Under the pieces are notes generated by a model. It searched no databases and had not been told where the DNA came from. It saw nothing but the letters and a program-made list of their open reading frames with translations. A stretch of DNA of 64,000 nt from Girardinichthys multiradiatus (lineage: Eukaryota > Chordata > Actinopteri > Cyprinodontiformes > Goodeidae): positions 38,241,175-38,305,174 of the forward strand of contig NC_061812.1 of assembly GCF_021462225.1 (NCBI RefSeq), given 5' to 3'. Numbering within the stretch: the stretch's first letter is position 1; every line of letters starts with the position of its first letter. The position numbers and the translations under genes were made by a program. This document shows, piece after piece, positions 1 to 11,935 of this stretch.

Positions 1-616
1 ATAGTGTATATTTTCAACTCAACCACATCAGGGTATCAATGATATAAATAGATGAAAAAAAAAAAAACAATAATAGATGGAAACACAATCCAAAAGCCAA
101 AGTCCCCCGCATTCAAGCTACACCTCTAACGTGTCGATACCTCCGATACCACATCATGGGATCTGTGACCACTTTGGAGAGTATTTTCTAGCCTGGCTGA
201 CAAAACACACACACACAGAACCCAATGGGGTATGAGAAAAGAGAAATGCTGAAGGGAGGAGTCTGTGGGAGTGTGACAGCGGATCAATAGTCATGTTTGT
301 GGCGGCGCTCCCACAGGAGTGCAGCAAGTATATGAAAAGCTGCTGCTGATGGCTGAAGGTCCTCTCAGAACATTCCCTGTGTGTTTAGCCTTGAGCCAAG
401 GTTAACCCCGGCACAAAGACGCCAGAAAACCTCAGCCTGCTTCCCCAGGGCTACATATACTCACACAAGCAGGGTCCCCAACAGGAGTCTTTCTTCTTAA
501 CACACATGTGTGTGGCCTTGTGGTGAATATTGGTAGATACTGAAATACTGCGACGGCCACAAGTCTGGACAGAAGCTACGCTTAATTTACCTGTAATTAA
601 CGAAAGGTGAGAATCA
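1..616. other. No gene seen
   Basis: Non-coding sequence with a short A run (54-67) and a short (CA)n tract near 207-217. No open frame, RNA gene or repeat family is recognised. Confidence 0.5.
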
Positions 617-1553
617 ACAGGTACATCTCGATTAGGTATAATATTATCAAAACCTTAAAAAATGTCAGCAATTTTATTCAAAAAGATGAACTCATATTAT
701 ATAGATTCATTACATTACATTTTGAGTTGGTTCCTGCTCATTTTGATGACTAGGACTTAAAGCTAATGAAAACCCACTTTCTTAGAAAATCTAAATATCA
801 GATAAGAGCAACAAGAAAAACTGTTAAAACTGAAATTCTGGCCTACTGAAAACAATGTCCATTTACTGTACGGTACAAGCACAGAATAGTTGGTTGGGGC
901 TCACTTTGCTTTAATTTCTGCATTGTCGAGCCATGGCATGAAAGCAATCAGCCTGTGGCTCTGCTGAGGAAGCCTTCAGGTCAGGCCGGTTTGCTGACCG
1001 ATCCAGCACAGTGATACCATGGCCGTTGGTACTTTTGTCCTGCTAGTGAACTAAATCTGCAAAAGGAAGCATGAAGTGCTCTAAGATTTCCTGGTAGACA
1101 GCTGCACTGACTTTGGACTTGATAAGACACAGTGGATAAGCACCAGCAGATGAGACAGCTCCCTGAATCATCACTGACTGGAAACTTCACACTGCAACCT
1201 AAAGCAACTTGGATTCTGTGACTCTTTGCCTTTTGTCTGGACTCTGAAACACTGATTTCAAAATGAAATGTAACATGTACTTCTTCCTTAAAATAGGGTT
1301 TTTGGACCCTCGAGCCACTATCCAGTTCTTATTCTCCTTTGCCCAAGTGTCTCTGGTCCAGATGTGGCTTATCACAAGAAAAGCCCACGCAGAGCCCCCA
1401 AACTCTTTGTTTGTTTCACAATCCTTTGAAGGCTGCCATTATCTTGGTTGATGGTGCACCTATTTCAAACTCAGTTTTTCTTTCTGTTGTTCTATGCTTG
1501 GTTTGAGCAGAACTCCTTGAACAGCCAATAATAAGCCATTACCATGAAAACTA
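617..1553 (-). mobile_element. Degenerate Tc1-like DNA transposon
   Basis: The left end (from about 617, acaggtacatctcgatt) resembles the terminal inverted repeat of a teleost Tc1 family that begins acaggtgcatctcaataaat. On the minus strand, 1190-981 and flanking frames give Tc1-transposase-like pieces (SVKFP followed by VSDDSGS, then a block corresponding to the EILEHFMLPS region), broken by frameshifts. Near 1420-1550 the sequence matches the amino-terminal coding part of the same family. The copy at 32853-33830 aligns with it over most of its length. It is inactive. Confidence 0.75.
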
Positions 1554-2084
1554 ACACAAATAAATGTGTGAAATATATCATTCTACCTGTGATAAATCAT
1601 TGTAAATTAAACTAGTTAGATCTTTTTTTAAATTTGGATTTATATTCTCAATGTGGAGATGCATCTGTTCTTGGTGCAAATATTGCAGGAAAAACAAGAG
1701 AGTGATTATACAGTGCAACTGCTACATAAACATATTTCCATATGTTGCTGATAGTTCTAATGTTAACAACAAAGGAATTGTTTTACTTTGTGAACAATGT
1801 AATCACACGCTAAAGCAAAGTTAACCTCAGTGATTTATCCAGGGTTTATTCCCATCTAAACACCTCTTTATCACTTTTACTAGCCATAAACAGCCCCTCT
1901 CATAGAGAGGTAATAACTGCAGGGAGGTAACTCTGCTAAATCATGCATTTAAAGCGGTACAAAGTTAGTGTGGACGTTTCGCACTCAGGCGGACTAGAAA
2001 ACTGCAGGCAAATCATTGTAACATTGCTCTCTTTTGTTGAAGCTAGATAAATGAGAAGAAAAAGCTAATTTTCCACACAAATTA

Positions 2085-2560
2085 CATCCTTCTCTCCAAA
2101 TTTACCACTGACGACGGATCCGTGTTGTTTTTGATTACAGAGATGGAGAAAAACAGGAAGCTTGTCATGCTCTCTGCAGTAATGATAGGATACTCTGTCA
2201 AGCAGCTCTCAAGGTGTCTACATCCCTTCTCCTCAACCGTCCTCCTGCCCGTACGGGCCGTAGCTGCGATGAGCCCCGACAGGCCGTCATCGCCACAGAG
2301 GACTGATGGAATACTAATTAGCGAGCCACCACTTGAATTATTCATGCATCTTAATTAGGGGAGAGATTTCCCATTAGGCTTTTAGATGTGACTGAACAGT
2401 TTGGCTCCCATTTTTGCCGCGGATGTAAACAGACCGTGCACACATGCAAACACAGGGGTGGGTATACCTGTGCACAAGAAAAAAATAAATAAATAAAGGC
2501 GCCTCTTTAATGCAAATTGAATATGCATTAGCTGGAGAGAAATTCATAGGAAGGAAACGG
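2085..2560. promoter_or_regulatory. Candidate cis-regulatory / conserved non-coding block
   Basis: The block holds clustered homeodomain-type cores (ctaatta near 2314-2320, gaatta near 2335-2340, ttaattagg near 2351-2359, cattagg near 2371), a perfect octamer ATGCAAAT at 2510-2517 and ATGCAT at 2523-2528. It lacks repeats and coding potential. This is a compositional inference only; conservation was not tested. Confidence 0.3.
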
Positions 2561-2984
2561 CGCCCGAGTTGATAAACAGTAATCTGCAGTTACATAGCAA
2601 GTCGGTCCAAAATGTAACTTCTGCTCACAAAAATGCCAAATTGGCCTAACTTTTCTCTTCAGAGTGCACAAATGATAAATATCAGCTGCTTCTCTGCGGA
2701 GCTGCACAGAAGACACGCACATCCCGCTGCCCTTCTGCAAGGTTCACAAACTAACTAATGTGTTACAGCTACCCGCAGCAACTGGTGCGTGACGCTCCTC
2801 TCCGTGTTTGCGCGTCGCTTTCATGCCGAGGCACGACGTGCTGGCCGGCTCAGGCCCAGGCCACATCCATCTGCTGCAGTTTAGCAGGGGAAATTAGGCA
2901 CTCAATGTTGCATATTTGTTTAAGTAATTGGAAAGTAATTAATAACCTGAAAATATAATAATGTGCTCGGCAGCGGCTCATCTT

Positions 2985-3310
2985 CTGCAAAGCACCGAAG
3001 GGGCCGATGACTGCTGCCGTGTGTGCAGGTGTCTCGTCAGCACATTACAGCGCTGCAGCTTTGGAGTGAGATGAATAGGAATGACTGTGGAGAAGGGGAT
3101 GAGGAGGAATTAAATGTTGATTCATAGGCGGGGCACTGACATGGTGCTCCACAGGATATCACATAGCGGGGCGTTTATCGGCAGAACATTTGGCTCCAGA
3201 CGCTCTGGCTCTGGCTCGCGGAAACACTCATCGAGGATGGCAGTGAAACAGGAAGCCCAAGGGTTAGGCCAACATTAAACCTCTAATTACGCTGTTCAGA
3301 GGTTGTGTTT
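2985..3310. promoter_or_regulatory. Candidate conserved non-coding block
   Basis: A GC-richer, repeat-free block in AT-rich surroundings. Its features include CTGCAG near 3054, two ggcggggc/gcggggcg-like boxes near 3128 and 3167, and ctaattac near 3283. It has no open frame worth calling. The regulatory role is inferred from composition. Confidence 0.25.
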
Positions 3311-3687
3311 TTTTTTTTTCTTTATAAATATTTTATGAAATGTCATCTGTTCCTGTGAGGCAGCGCAGGAAGGGAATGTGTTGAGCTCAGTGCTCAGTTT
3401 TACCCTAACACACACTGTATGCATGCAATGTTTGGACTTCTATTTATTTGTCGCACACAAAAGTTTATTACATTTCTGCATTTTTATATTAAGTTCTATA
3501 ATACAGTTTAAGTAAATTCATCTATTCATAAGTTCATTTATTAGCGATTTTGCTTTATAATAAATAATTCTGTCTTGCTATCTTTGCATCCTTTTGTGTC
3601 TTTGTCTGTCCCTGCTTGCCAAGTTGTTAAAAGATGGGGGCTCGTCCGGGACTCAGACTTGGAGGCATTTCACATCTGGGTTTTGGG

Positions 3688-4265
3688 GACTAGTGATGGG
3701 AAATTACGAGAACTGGTTATTGTGGCAAGCCTCACTCATAAGAGTCGACTCTTTTGGTTTTCAACGTATTACAGAAAAGTATGTACAATTATGTGTAAAA
3801 CAAATTACTAATGTACAAACATACATGATATCAAATATTTGAACGTATGTCTTCTTATACTCAACATGAAGCAGATTGCTGCAAAAAAAACTATTTCTTC
3901 TAATGTGCCTATGCAAGTTGCTTGTTGAGCCTGCTTGACAAGATTTTAACCTTGTATACTGAACATGTTTCCTGTGTATTGTCAAGATGGTTTTATTGTT
4001 TCCTGCAGTCAGTCATTTTCTTACCTTTTCAGTTTGTTGTCTCTGCAGCAGCTATTACCTCTAGTGTGTGCATCTTCATCGCTCCTGGTCTCTCTTTCTA
4101 TGTGTGCTGTATATGTAAGGCCCGTCCATCCCTCTACTGCTCAGTGCAGACACGCAGATGCGACCAATTGTATGCAGCTGAACAGAAAAGGAAAAAAAAA
4201 ACAGCTTCGACTCCCAGGTCAGTTCCGATTGTTCACACCAAAGATCCGTTTCATTCCCAACCACC
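3688..4265. mobile_element. Possible hAT-type non-autonomous element
   Basis: The tagtgatgggaaatt start followed by a region with actcataagagtcgactctttt resembles the termini of teleost hAT MITEs, which often begin with tagtgatggga. The opposite end (ccgtttcattccca near 4247) is only a weak inverted match. Open frames at 3922-4354 show no family similarity. Confidence 0.3.
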
Positions 4266-4399
4266 ACGACACACCACTAAGGAGGACAGACAGAAACAGG
4301 AAAGAGATTAAAAAGAGAAATGAGTATGATTTAAAGATGAGAGCTATGAAGTGAACCACCCTGAGCCATGTACATTGTAAAATGTTTTTCATTCTCATG

Positions 4400-4800
4400 G
4401 AAAGTACCCCTGATCCTGTGCTTCTTTTAGGTGTAGTTGTTTCTCCTTCCTGTCCTCTACACCTCCAGCTGGTTTCAACAGATAGCAGCTCATGCTGGGC
4501 TTGGTTCTGCTAGAGGGTTCTTCTTGTTAGCAGTCAGTAGTTCCCTTCCAGAGTTTCCACGTGGCTGCTCAGGATGAGGGATTGGTGCAAAGTGAACGAC
4601 TTGATGCAACTGGCTGGGCTTCCTTAGATAGAAAATGAACTAAATGATGAACTGAATTTGACTGCACTGCATTAATATTTGTCTTAATTGGACTCTATGT
4701 CACAGGATTCTGTAATTGTATTTGAACTGAACCAGTTTGCATTTTAAAGTACCTTGAGATGACATTTGTATGAGAATTGGTCAGATAAATAAAATTGAAT
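4400..4800 (+). repeat. Teleost interspersed repeat ending in (aaattgaattg)-type tail
   Basis: Contains the recurrent string ggttctgctagagggttcttc, a tgcaactggctgggcttcc block and a 3' end with dataaaattgaattg-like sequence (ataaataaaattgaattga, 4784-4802). A second copy of the same unit is at 18240-18660, with matching tctgttggaggattcttcctg and gatgcaattggctg blocks. It resembles the tail of a fish retrotransposon; the class is uncertain. Confidence 0.6.
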
Positions 4801-4802
4801 TG

Positions 4803-4925
4803 AATAAAACTGACCAGGGTGTACCCTGCCTCTCGCCCATAGACTGCTGGAGATAGGCACTAGCTCCCCCGCGACCCACTATGGAATAAGCGGTAGAAAA
4901 TGACTGACTGACTGACTGAATAAAA
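4803..4925 (+). repeat. Teleost repeat tail with (TGAC)n microsatellite
   Basis: Contains cccatagactgctggagata, ccgcgacccactatggaata and a terminal (tgac) run near 4902-4918. A shorter version of the same unit is at 35735-35830. It looks like the 3' part of an interspersed element ending in a tetranucleotide repeat. Confidence 0.6.
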
Positions 4926-6077
4926 CTGAAATGTTATAGGTCCATAAAGTCAGACATGTCAGTTAATATAAATGTTGGACGATAACCCAAATAACCCAAA
5001 TAAACCATAACAAAAACAACAACAAAAAAGAAATTAGACCCCTTCCACCTATTATATTCAGGGCACTTTTAAAACCCAAGTGGTTGATACGCTCTCAAAA
5101 ACACACTGTAAAAGTGAACAGAACCAAAGCAAGTTGTGATATTTTTTAGGATTTTCCGCCCACTCGAACCAAGTTCCTCGGAATATTCTGGTGTGAAAGC
5201 ACAAAAAACAAACTATTTGTCCTCAGATTGTTTTCTTCCTAATATTTCTAACAAACTGGGCATCCTCTCCACTGTGTCACACAACTGAAAGCCTTTCTAA
5301 AAAAGGTTCAGCTGTTAGATTCGTCTGCTGCAGGAGGTTATCTTGCTGTCAAAACCAAAGGCTTGTGCAGAGTTAAAAAAAATAATTTCACTCATTGCAA
5401 AAATGAGCTCAAAACTACAAATATGGTCTGTTAGAATCTTTCAATGGATGTCTAAAGGATTTGGAGGCAGATACATTAGTCTGTTGAAACTTTGGATTCA
5501 CGAATTAGCTAAAATACAAATTTTTTGGTTTGTTTTTATCTGTCCTCTCTTAATTTGTACATCTGTCTATTATAAACATTAAAGCTTTGTAGTTAAGGCC
5601 TTCTAAACAAAGCCAAACCGAAACCAAAAGCTGTGCATATTTCTGGGAAATAAGGTTACATGTTCCTTTGTTTCTCCTTGTTTCCATAACTACTTGTGTT
5701 AAAGTAGGAATTTTGAGAAAATCTACTGCAAACAGTTAAATCCCAACACTCACCAACTACAGTTTATCTTTTATACTGTTATCTAACCAGCAATCATGTG
5801 GCTGCGTTGGGAAGTCCTGGAGGCACAGCTCAGGAACTATAGTTGTCATTCTGATCAAATGTTTGAATTTAGAAAAAAAAAAAAAAAAACTATTCTCAGC
5901 TACTTTGCCTGGATGGTTTGAGCATCTTTCAAACTGCAGTTCTTGCATTTTCAGCAGCACAATCTCCAGAGTGCTGTGAAAATAAAATAGCACCCAGGGC
6001 TTCAGGCCCCTTCCCCCCCACTCACACATATACACAATTTTTACCCTTAGAGGCCACCCAAGCAGCTGCTGTATGTT

Positions 6078-6089
6078 GGGGGGGGGGGG
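6078..6089 (+). repeat. Poly(G) run of 12
   Basis: Uninterrupted G tract, unusual in this AT-rich background and prone to sequencing-length error. Confidence 0.9.
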
Positions 6090-6481
6090 ATCTCTTCAGG
6101 CATTATTGAACTCTGCCGCAGAGTTGTTGGGCGTCCTTGAAAGTTCGAGTGAAGGACGATGGATCCAGGTGGAGCGAGCCAGGAGGGATCTCCCAGCTCA
6201 CCGCCGCCACTTTGTTGCTCCACCAAGACAGCAAATTGACAGCTGTTTCTCTGCTTGAAAGAGTTGTTTGGAAAATTCCTATTTTCATTCTCTCTGCTGA
6301 AGCACTGTGAAGTGACTCATGAAGAACAGTAGGTGATGCAGTCATGTTAATCTACTGGCGTTTGCTCAGAAATAAACTAATTGGGCGGTGGGGGTGTGGG
6401 GGTGTACTGTTACCATCTTGTTGTGAGTTTCAGTTGTTTTTATAAAAAATTTTTCAATATCGAAGATTTTTGTTCAAAGCC

Positions 6482-6504
6482 TTATTTTATTTTATTTTAT
6501 TTTA
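6482..6504. repeat. (TTTTA)n microsatellite
   Basis: Pentanucleotide tract, about four and a half units. Confidence 0.85.
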
Positions 6505-9500
6505 GAAAAATATATAATTATAAGAAATACTCACTTATATCATTCAGACAGACCTCCGTTTGGTTTCAACACACTCTGCCAAAGCAAACAAGACAGGCAA
6601 ATTCCTAATTTTTCCAGGGTAAACAGCATTTTCCAAGCCAGCTAAATTAAATCTTATAATTTGTTCTTTACTGAGTATTTAGAATAGCAAATCTGCTGCC
6701 ATCTAAAATTATGAAAATTAATCCTTATTTCACATAAGCTACTTGCTCAGTGGACCAGCACAGCCCACAATGTGTTAAAGGTGTTATTTGTATTAAAAGC
6801 TGCTTTTGAAGAAAGCATCTTCTACACAAATATTCACAAATCAATGAAAATCTCTTCTTTTGAATAATTGTTTTTTTGACCTTAGAAAACCACAAAGGGA
6901 AGCACTACAGCAGCAGCAAATGAGGAAAAAATCCAAAGGTTCTGTAACCTACACATCCAAGTCCGAAGAAACACAGAGCAACATGGACTGATTTTATTCT
7001 TCTTTTGAAAGCGGACAAAAACCTTTGGGGTTCCAATAGTCAATCAATGGACATGCATGTTCACCAGAGATGGGTATCACAGGTCTTTGAAGGGTAGCTG
7101 GATCTTTCAAGTTGTTTAAAAGAGTTTCTTGTTTATTTATTTAGACTTTTTTCCAAGATCACTGCAGGAATGATAGGGTAAGATTTAAAACTGAATGAGG
7201 ACTTTTAATCTGTGATGCAAGTTAGCTGTTTATGTCATCAGGAAAGTCCATCCTGAAGCTGGTGTGCTTTCTTTGAGCTCAAACCAATACAATGCCAAGA
7301 GCTGTAGATTTAAAGTGATAGTTTGGATTCTTTTAAATTAAGTTTATTGAAGTTATCAGTAATAGTTCCATTACCTGAAAAGTCAAGAAATCTTTGAAGC
7401 GATGGAAAGCTAGCAGCTAGTCAGTCGGTGAACCCTGATTTAGCTCGTTTTATTTAAAACAAACTAAAAATGTTATCCATGGGATATATCAGCACATATT
7501 AACTTTTATTTTACAAACACAAATCTTAACGTTTTGTATTGGAATGTTGTGTAACAGATCAACACCAAATACTGTATAATTGTGAATCTGAATCTGTTAA
7601 CATCTGTCAGATGTTAAGAAGATGTGTGGAGCTAAATATTTGAAATCCTGGAAACAACCTGTTAGAGCTCTTCTTTGTTTTCTATCACAGAAAATCTCCC
7701 CAAAATAAATGGACAATTATGCTCGTTATGTGCAAATTTCTTTTAAAACGTTCAAGGGTAATGAATCCTTTTGAAGAGCACAGTGTTTTCATGCACATAC
7801 ATTTCTCCAACATTGTCTAAAAATATGCACCTACCCAATGCTGATTTAGGGTGTGATTTGATGCGATGTGAAATACTAATCCACAACACTGAACTTCATA
7901 GGATTATTGATGGCAGAAGCATATCCATAAACATGGAGCCTTTATTTTTAAGCCACCCTGAGGCTAATGTTTTAGCAACCAGAGGCTGAGTTATACTCTG
8001 AAAACACACGTGAGCATGGATGAGTTTGTGTGTATGTCAAGCTTGGTGGCTCTGTGGCTTTACGTGCTTCTACGCATACACACATCTAAAACGAATGATA
8101 CAATGCAAACATTCAAAAAGAAAACACACGTCCATGTTTTTCTGCCTTATGACCTTGTCTGCTCACCAGAGCTCATTAATGGAGGCGAACGGCAGTGGAA
8201 TAGGAGGCAGGGAAAATCAGACATGACCCTCAGATTGCTGGAACCAACATGAAAGCTCCGCGTTATCAGTGGAAGAGAGTGGGAGGAGAGGAGGGAGCAG
8301 ACAGAGCTGTCCACAGCCTCAAACAGGGAACATACTGGTTTGCATAATTTAAGGTTAATGAGGAAACAACCGCAGATTAATCTCCTTCATTTTATCACAG
8401 TTGGCTTTGCTCTAACAAAGTGCTTTTTTATTAGCAATCATCAAATAAAGAGCTTTAATAACTACAAAATTCATCAATATTTTTTTCCAAAATGTAAAGT
8501 ATTATCTTACGTAGTTGAACATGAGCACATTTCTAAAAAAAAAAAAAAAAAGCATTATCTTTTTCACCTGTGTAACTTCTCATTTCTTCCACAAACTGAT
8601 TCGCTTTTGCAACCCTCTTGTTTAACATGGTGGATTTTGTTATGACAGGATATACAGTAGGTTCCATGGTATTTTACATGTTACAAATATGGGGCATTCA
8701 ATAAACAACGAGCAAAACATGTGACAAAATCGAATCCATCTAGTTTATTGACAATATGTAAAAAGTAAAGAATATTTATTTTAAATATATTGTGAATTGT
8801 TAAAGTATAATCTTGTTGTCAATTTTGTCATTTATAATCATATTTTAGAGTCAGAAAACCTAAAAAGCAAAACTTTTTAACCTTAGACTTGTAGCATAAA
8901 ACAGAAGATTTTGAGCAACCGTAGTTCCTAAAAAAATAATGTATGTAGGAAACGTGGGACGTAATCATGTTTGAAGAGCAAATATTGGCAGCCGCAAGCA
9001 CACAGAGGCAAGAAACGTTGTTCTTGAGCATAACGTTTTTCAGCAAAGAAAATTCTTTCACTTACAGCATTTTTTCACTTTTTATTTCCTGTATCAATAC
9101 AAGATATCTGATCTTGTCTGCCCATTGCATTAGATCAACAACAGCTCTCTGTATGTTTTCCAGTTATAATTAATTTCAAGTGGGTTTCATTATTTTTTCT
9201 CTGTGTCTTAACAGAATGAAGACCAGAACACAGCCTGAGTAATTCAACTTCCTTTCCATCCACCATCTGTGTAGCATTAGCTTGAATAGACTATATGGGG
9301 CCAAATGACATGACATGACCGACTGATGGAGTTTAAGTGGCGTGGCAGATGGTGCCCTCACAATAATGTTTGCCAACTTCTAGACTGTATTGCAACCTGC
9401 ACAACGGACTGATTATGTGTAAAAAAGTGAGACTTACACAAAAACTGCACCGCTTGCTAATATAAGGAGGCTATATTATTTGGTCGTGCAGTTTTTTGTC

Positions 9501-11449
9501 AAAATGGGAGCACTGATGCTTGTGGGCATCAGAGCAATGATGCTGGTTCAAACCGGAGCAGAAACTACAATGTCTAACCTAACGCTACCAGAATTTCAGG
9601 GTTTTGAATTACACTTTTTATCACAAGCGGTTATTCTTATCTAATTAGGCTTGCCAAAGAGCGGTTAAATCTCTTTGTATGGTGCTAGTTGGTTAACTCT
9701 TCTAAATACTGCTCATAAAACTTCACTTTATGATCTCATACTGTCAGTACTTTTTTCCTAGGTGGACATCGTGTCCTGCACCGCGGCCAGATTTCAGTTC
9801 CCAATGAGACCGCTTTTGCTGTGTTCTCAGTTCACTTTGTTTTTTCCTACTTTCTTAACTATTTGTCGATTTTAGACATGGCAATTGATATAACCAATCT
9901 GAGCAACAACTGAACGAAAAAAGATGGATAAAATAGGATGACATGCCCTTTAATTGTTTCTGTCAGAAAAGCTAATTACTGAAATGACAACAGGGAGGAG
10001 TGAGTAGCACTGCTTATATAATACATTATATGAACTAGCAATTCAAAATCTTCTAGGTATTGTGTGCTTTACATGTACTTTAATGAACAATGCAAGCGTG
10101 ATGTGTGTGTGCACATACTTTACACACACACCACCTTGATTTTTAATGAGTGCTGCGGAGGCAGAGGCAGCCTTTGGCCTCCTATCTCTTAGTTATCCTC
10201 ATAGAGGTAATTGAGCATTGGGACACATCGTTCTCTTCTCCCACAGCCACATCCCCTCCAGCCCCCCGTGTGCCTAATCACACCTCTATTTGCATGGAGA
10301 GCACTAAGAATCAGCCTCAATAATGCTGCACTGCCTTGAAAGATGAGTTTTTAATCTGCGAGAGGAGATGAGTTTCTGACCTGCACCTGTTTGTTTCCAC
10401 AGTTTCTTTTGCCTGTCGTACAAAAGTGACCCGCGGGTAAATTTGCGGAGGCAGGATAGCTGCTCACCTCCCTAAGTACTGTCATTGTGCATTTATTAAT
10501 ATCCCCATATCTGACATGGCGGATAAAATGGTTCTTGGCGATAAAGGGCACTTGTCTTGGTGGGTGAGATCGTCTAACAGGCAATCAGTTGGGCTGACAG
10601 CGAGTGTCAGCCGGTGGGTGTGTGTGTATGTGTGTGGATGTTTGTGTGCAAGCTACGAAGATGGCTGCAGTCCTTTGGAAAGGGGTGGGGGGCTTTTATT
10701 TTTCTTCTATTGCCCCCTATTGACCCATGTAATGGAGAATTGTACAAGTAGAAGTATTTGAAATATCCTTTGGATGTAGGTAATATGTTCATCTTCACTG
10801 GGCCATCTTTCATTCATCTATAACATCATATACACACATTTTTGGGTTTGATTTTTAGCTGTATATATAAGAATGGCAGTATCTTTGTTTTTAGAAGTTT
10901 TGAATGATTACCAATGCTCAACTAATGGTGAGGAAGGAGATTTAAAGTCTCGGACTGCAGAGAAAAGAATACAGAGAATGTCTAGGTCTCTGCAAGGACC
11001 TGGCTTCATTGAAACACATTAGCAAGATTTGGGTCTCCAGGGTCAGCGCTTGAGATATGACTGTTTGCACTGAAGTTCTAAGAAGTGAATAACAAGTAAC
11101 AGTAATTGTGACAAGTAAGTAACAACAGTAAGTAACAAGTAATTTATTTAGCATTTAAGTGAATAGCTATTTTCTTTTAAATGTAGGAGATCAAATAGGA
11201 CTTGAGAGAGGGGCAGCAGTCACATCTCTTAACATTTTAATAACACTGGATTTTAGTTCAAGCATGCACTACAACATCAAGACCCAGCAGACCCATTGGT
11301 TTGCCACCTGGATGTTAGCTATTGGCTCACTAGTAGGTAACCCCACAGATTGTATTTCAGACTTAGGTTTTTATGTCACAAAATCATTCTTGACCTTTAT
11401 AGGAGACAATTTTAGGTTTGGGGTTAAAGGCCTGGTATTTATAACTATT

Positions 11450-11935
11450 TCCATCTTCAAACCTTTGGAGTTGAAAAACTCCACTTCACATGACAAAAAC
11501 AGGCCCAGAGCATAATGCTGCTACCATCATCTTTTTCACTCTGGGTATTGTGTTCTTTTGGTGTGGTTTTTGTGACAAACATACCTTTGGAACAGTGGCC
11601 CAATAGTTCAAGACTGGTTTCTTCAGCCTATACAGGATTTGTCCAGAAGGTTTTTGGAAATTTAAACCAGACCTCTGAGTTTTCTTTGGAAAACAAAAAG
11701 ACCCGTTTCCTGCAACTCTACCTCCAGAGATGTATGGTCCCTCAGACATTTTGTAATGTCCCTTTTGACCAACGACTGATGTTAAGAACACAACCAGAGT
11801 TTAGAGATTCTTATAGCTCCTTCAGTGTTGAGTTTATCCTCCTGGCAAGCCTCCCTGACTGGTTTCAGTTTTGCTTTTTCATCAGAGAAATTGTTAATTT
11901 TTTTAAATGCACTTGTGGCCCAGATTGACTCCAAT
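11450..11935 (-). mobile_element. Degenerate Tc1-like transposon fragment
   Basis: Read on the minus strand, the region around 11486-11570 gives HQKNTIPRV followed by shifted frames that correspond to the NTIPTVKHGGGSIM-L block of Tc1 transposases. Downstream parts resemble the helix-turn-helix end of such elements (the ctcctggcaagcctccctgactgg region). Stops and frameshifts are frequent. Terminal repeats were not found, so the ends are approximate. Confidence 0.6.

Larger units (their letters stand above)
1554..3687. other. Gene-free stretch with candidate conserved non-coding blocks
   Basis: No coding sequence is recognised. Two moderately GC-rich, repeat-free blocks stand out (2085-2560 and 2985-3310) and are described separately. 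A T-run is at 3308-3320. Confidence 0.45.
4931..11449. other. Gene-free AT-rich stretch
   Basis: No coding sequence is recognised over about 6.5 kb. Simple repeats are present: A run 5874-5889, G run 6078-6089, (TTTTA)n 6482-6504, A run 8535-8551, and GT-rich 10618-10650. Two blocks look less random and could be regulatory: 8150-8345 and 10130-10620 (the latter contains ataaagggcacttgtcttgg near 10540). No RNA gene is recognised. Confidence 0.45.

Noticed and set aside
3922..4354. Two overlapping open frames of about 129 residues
   Set aside because: Low-complexity, no recognisable domain, and inside a possible hAT-derived repeat.
9520..9570. tRNA-like B-box (ggttcaaaccg)
   Set aside because: No matching A box or cloverleaf stems nearby; probably chance.
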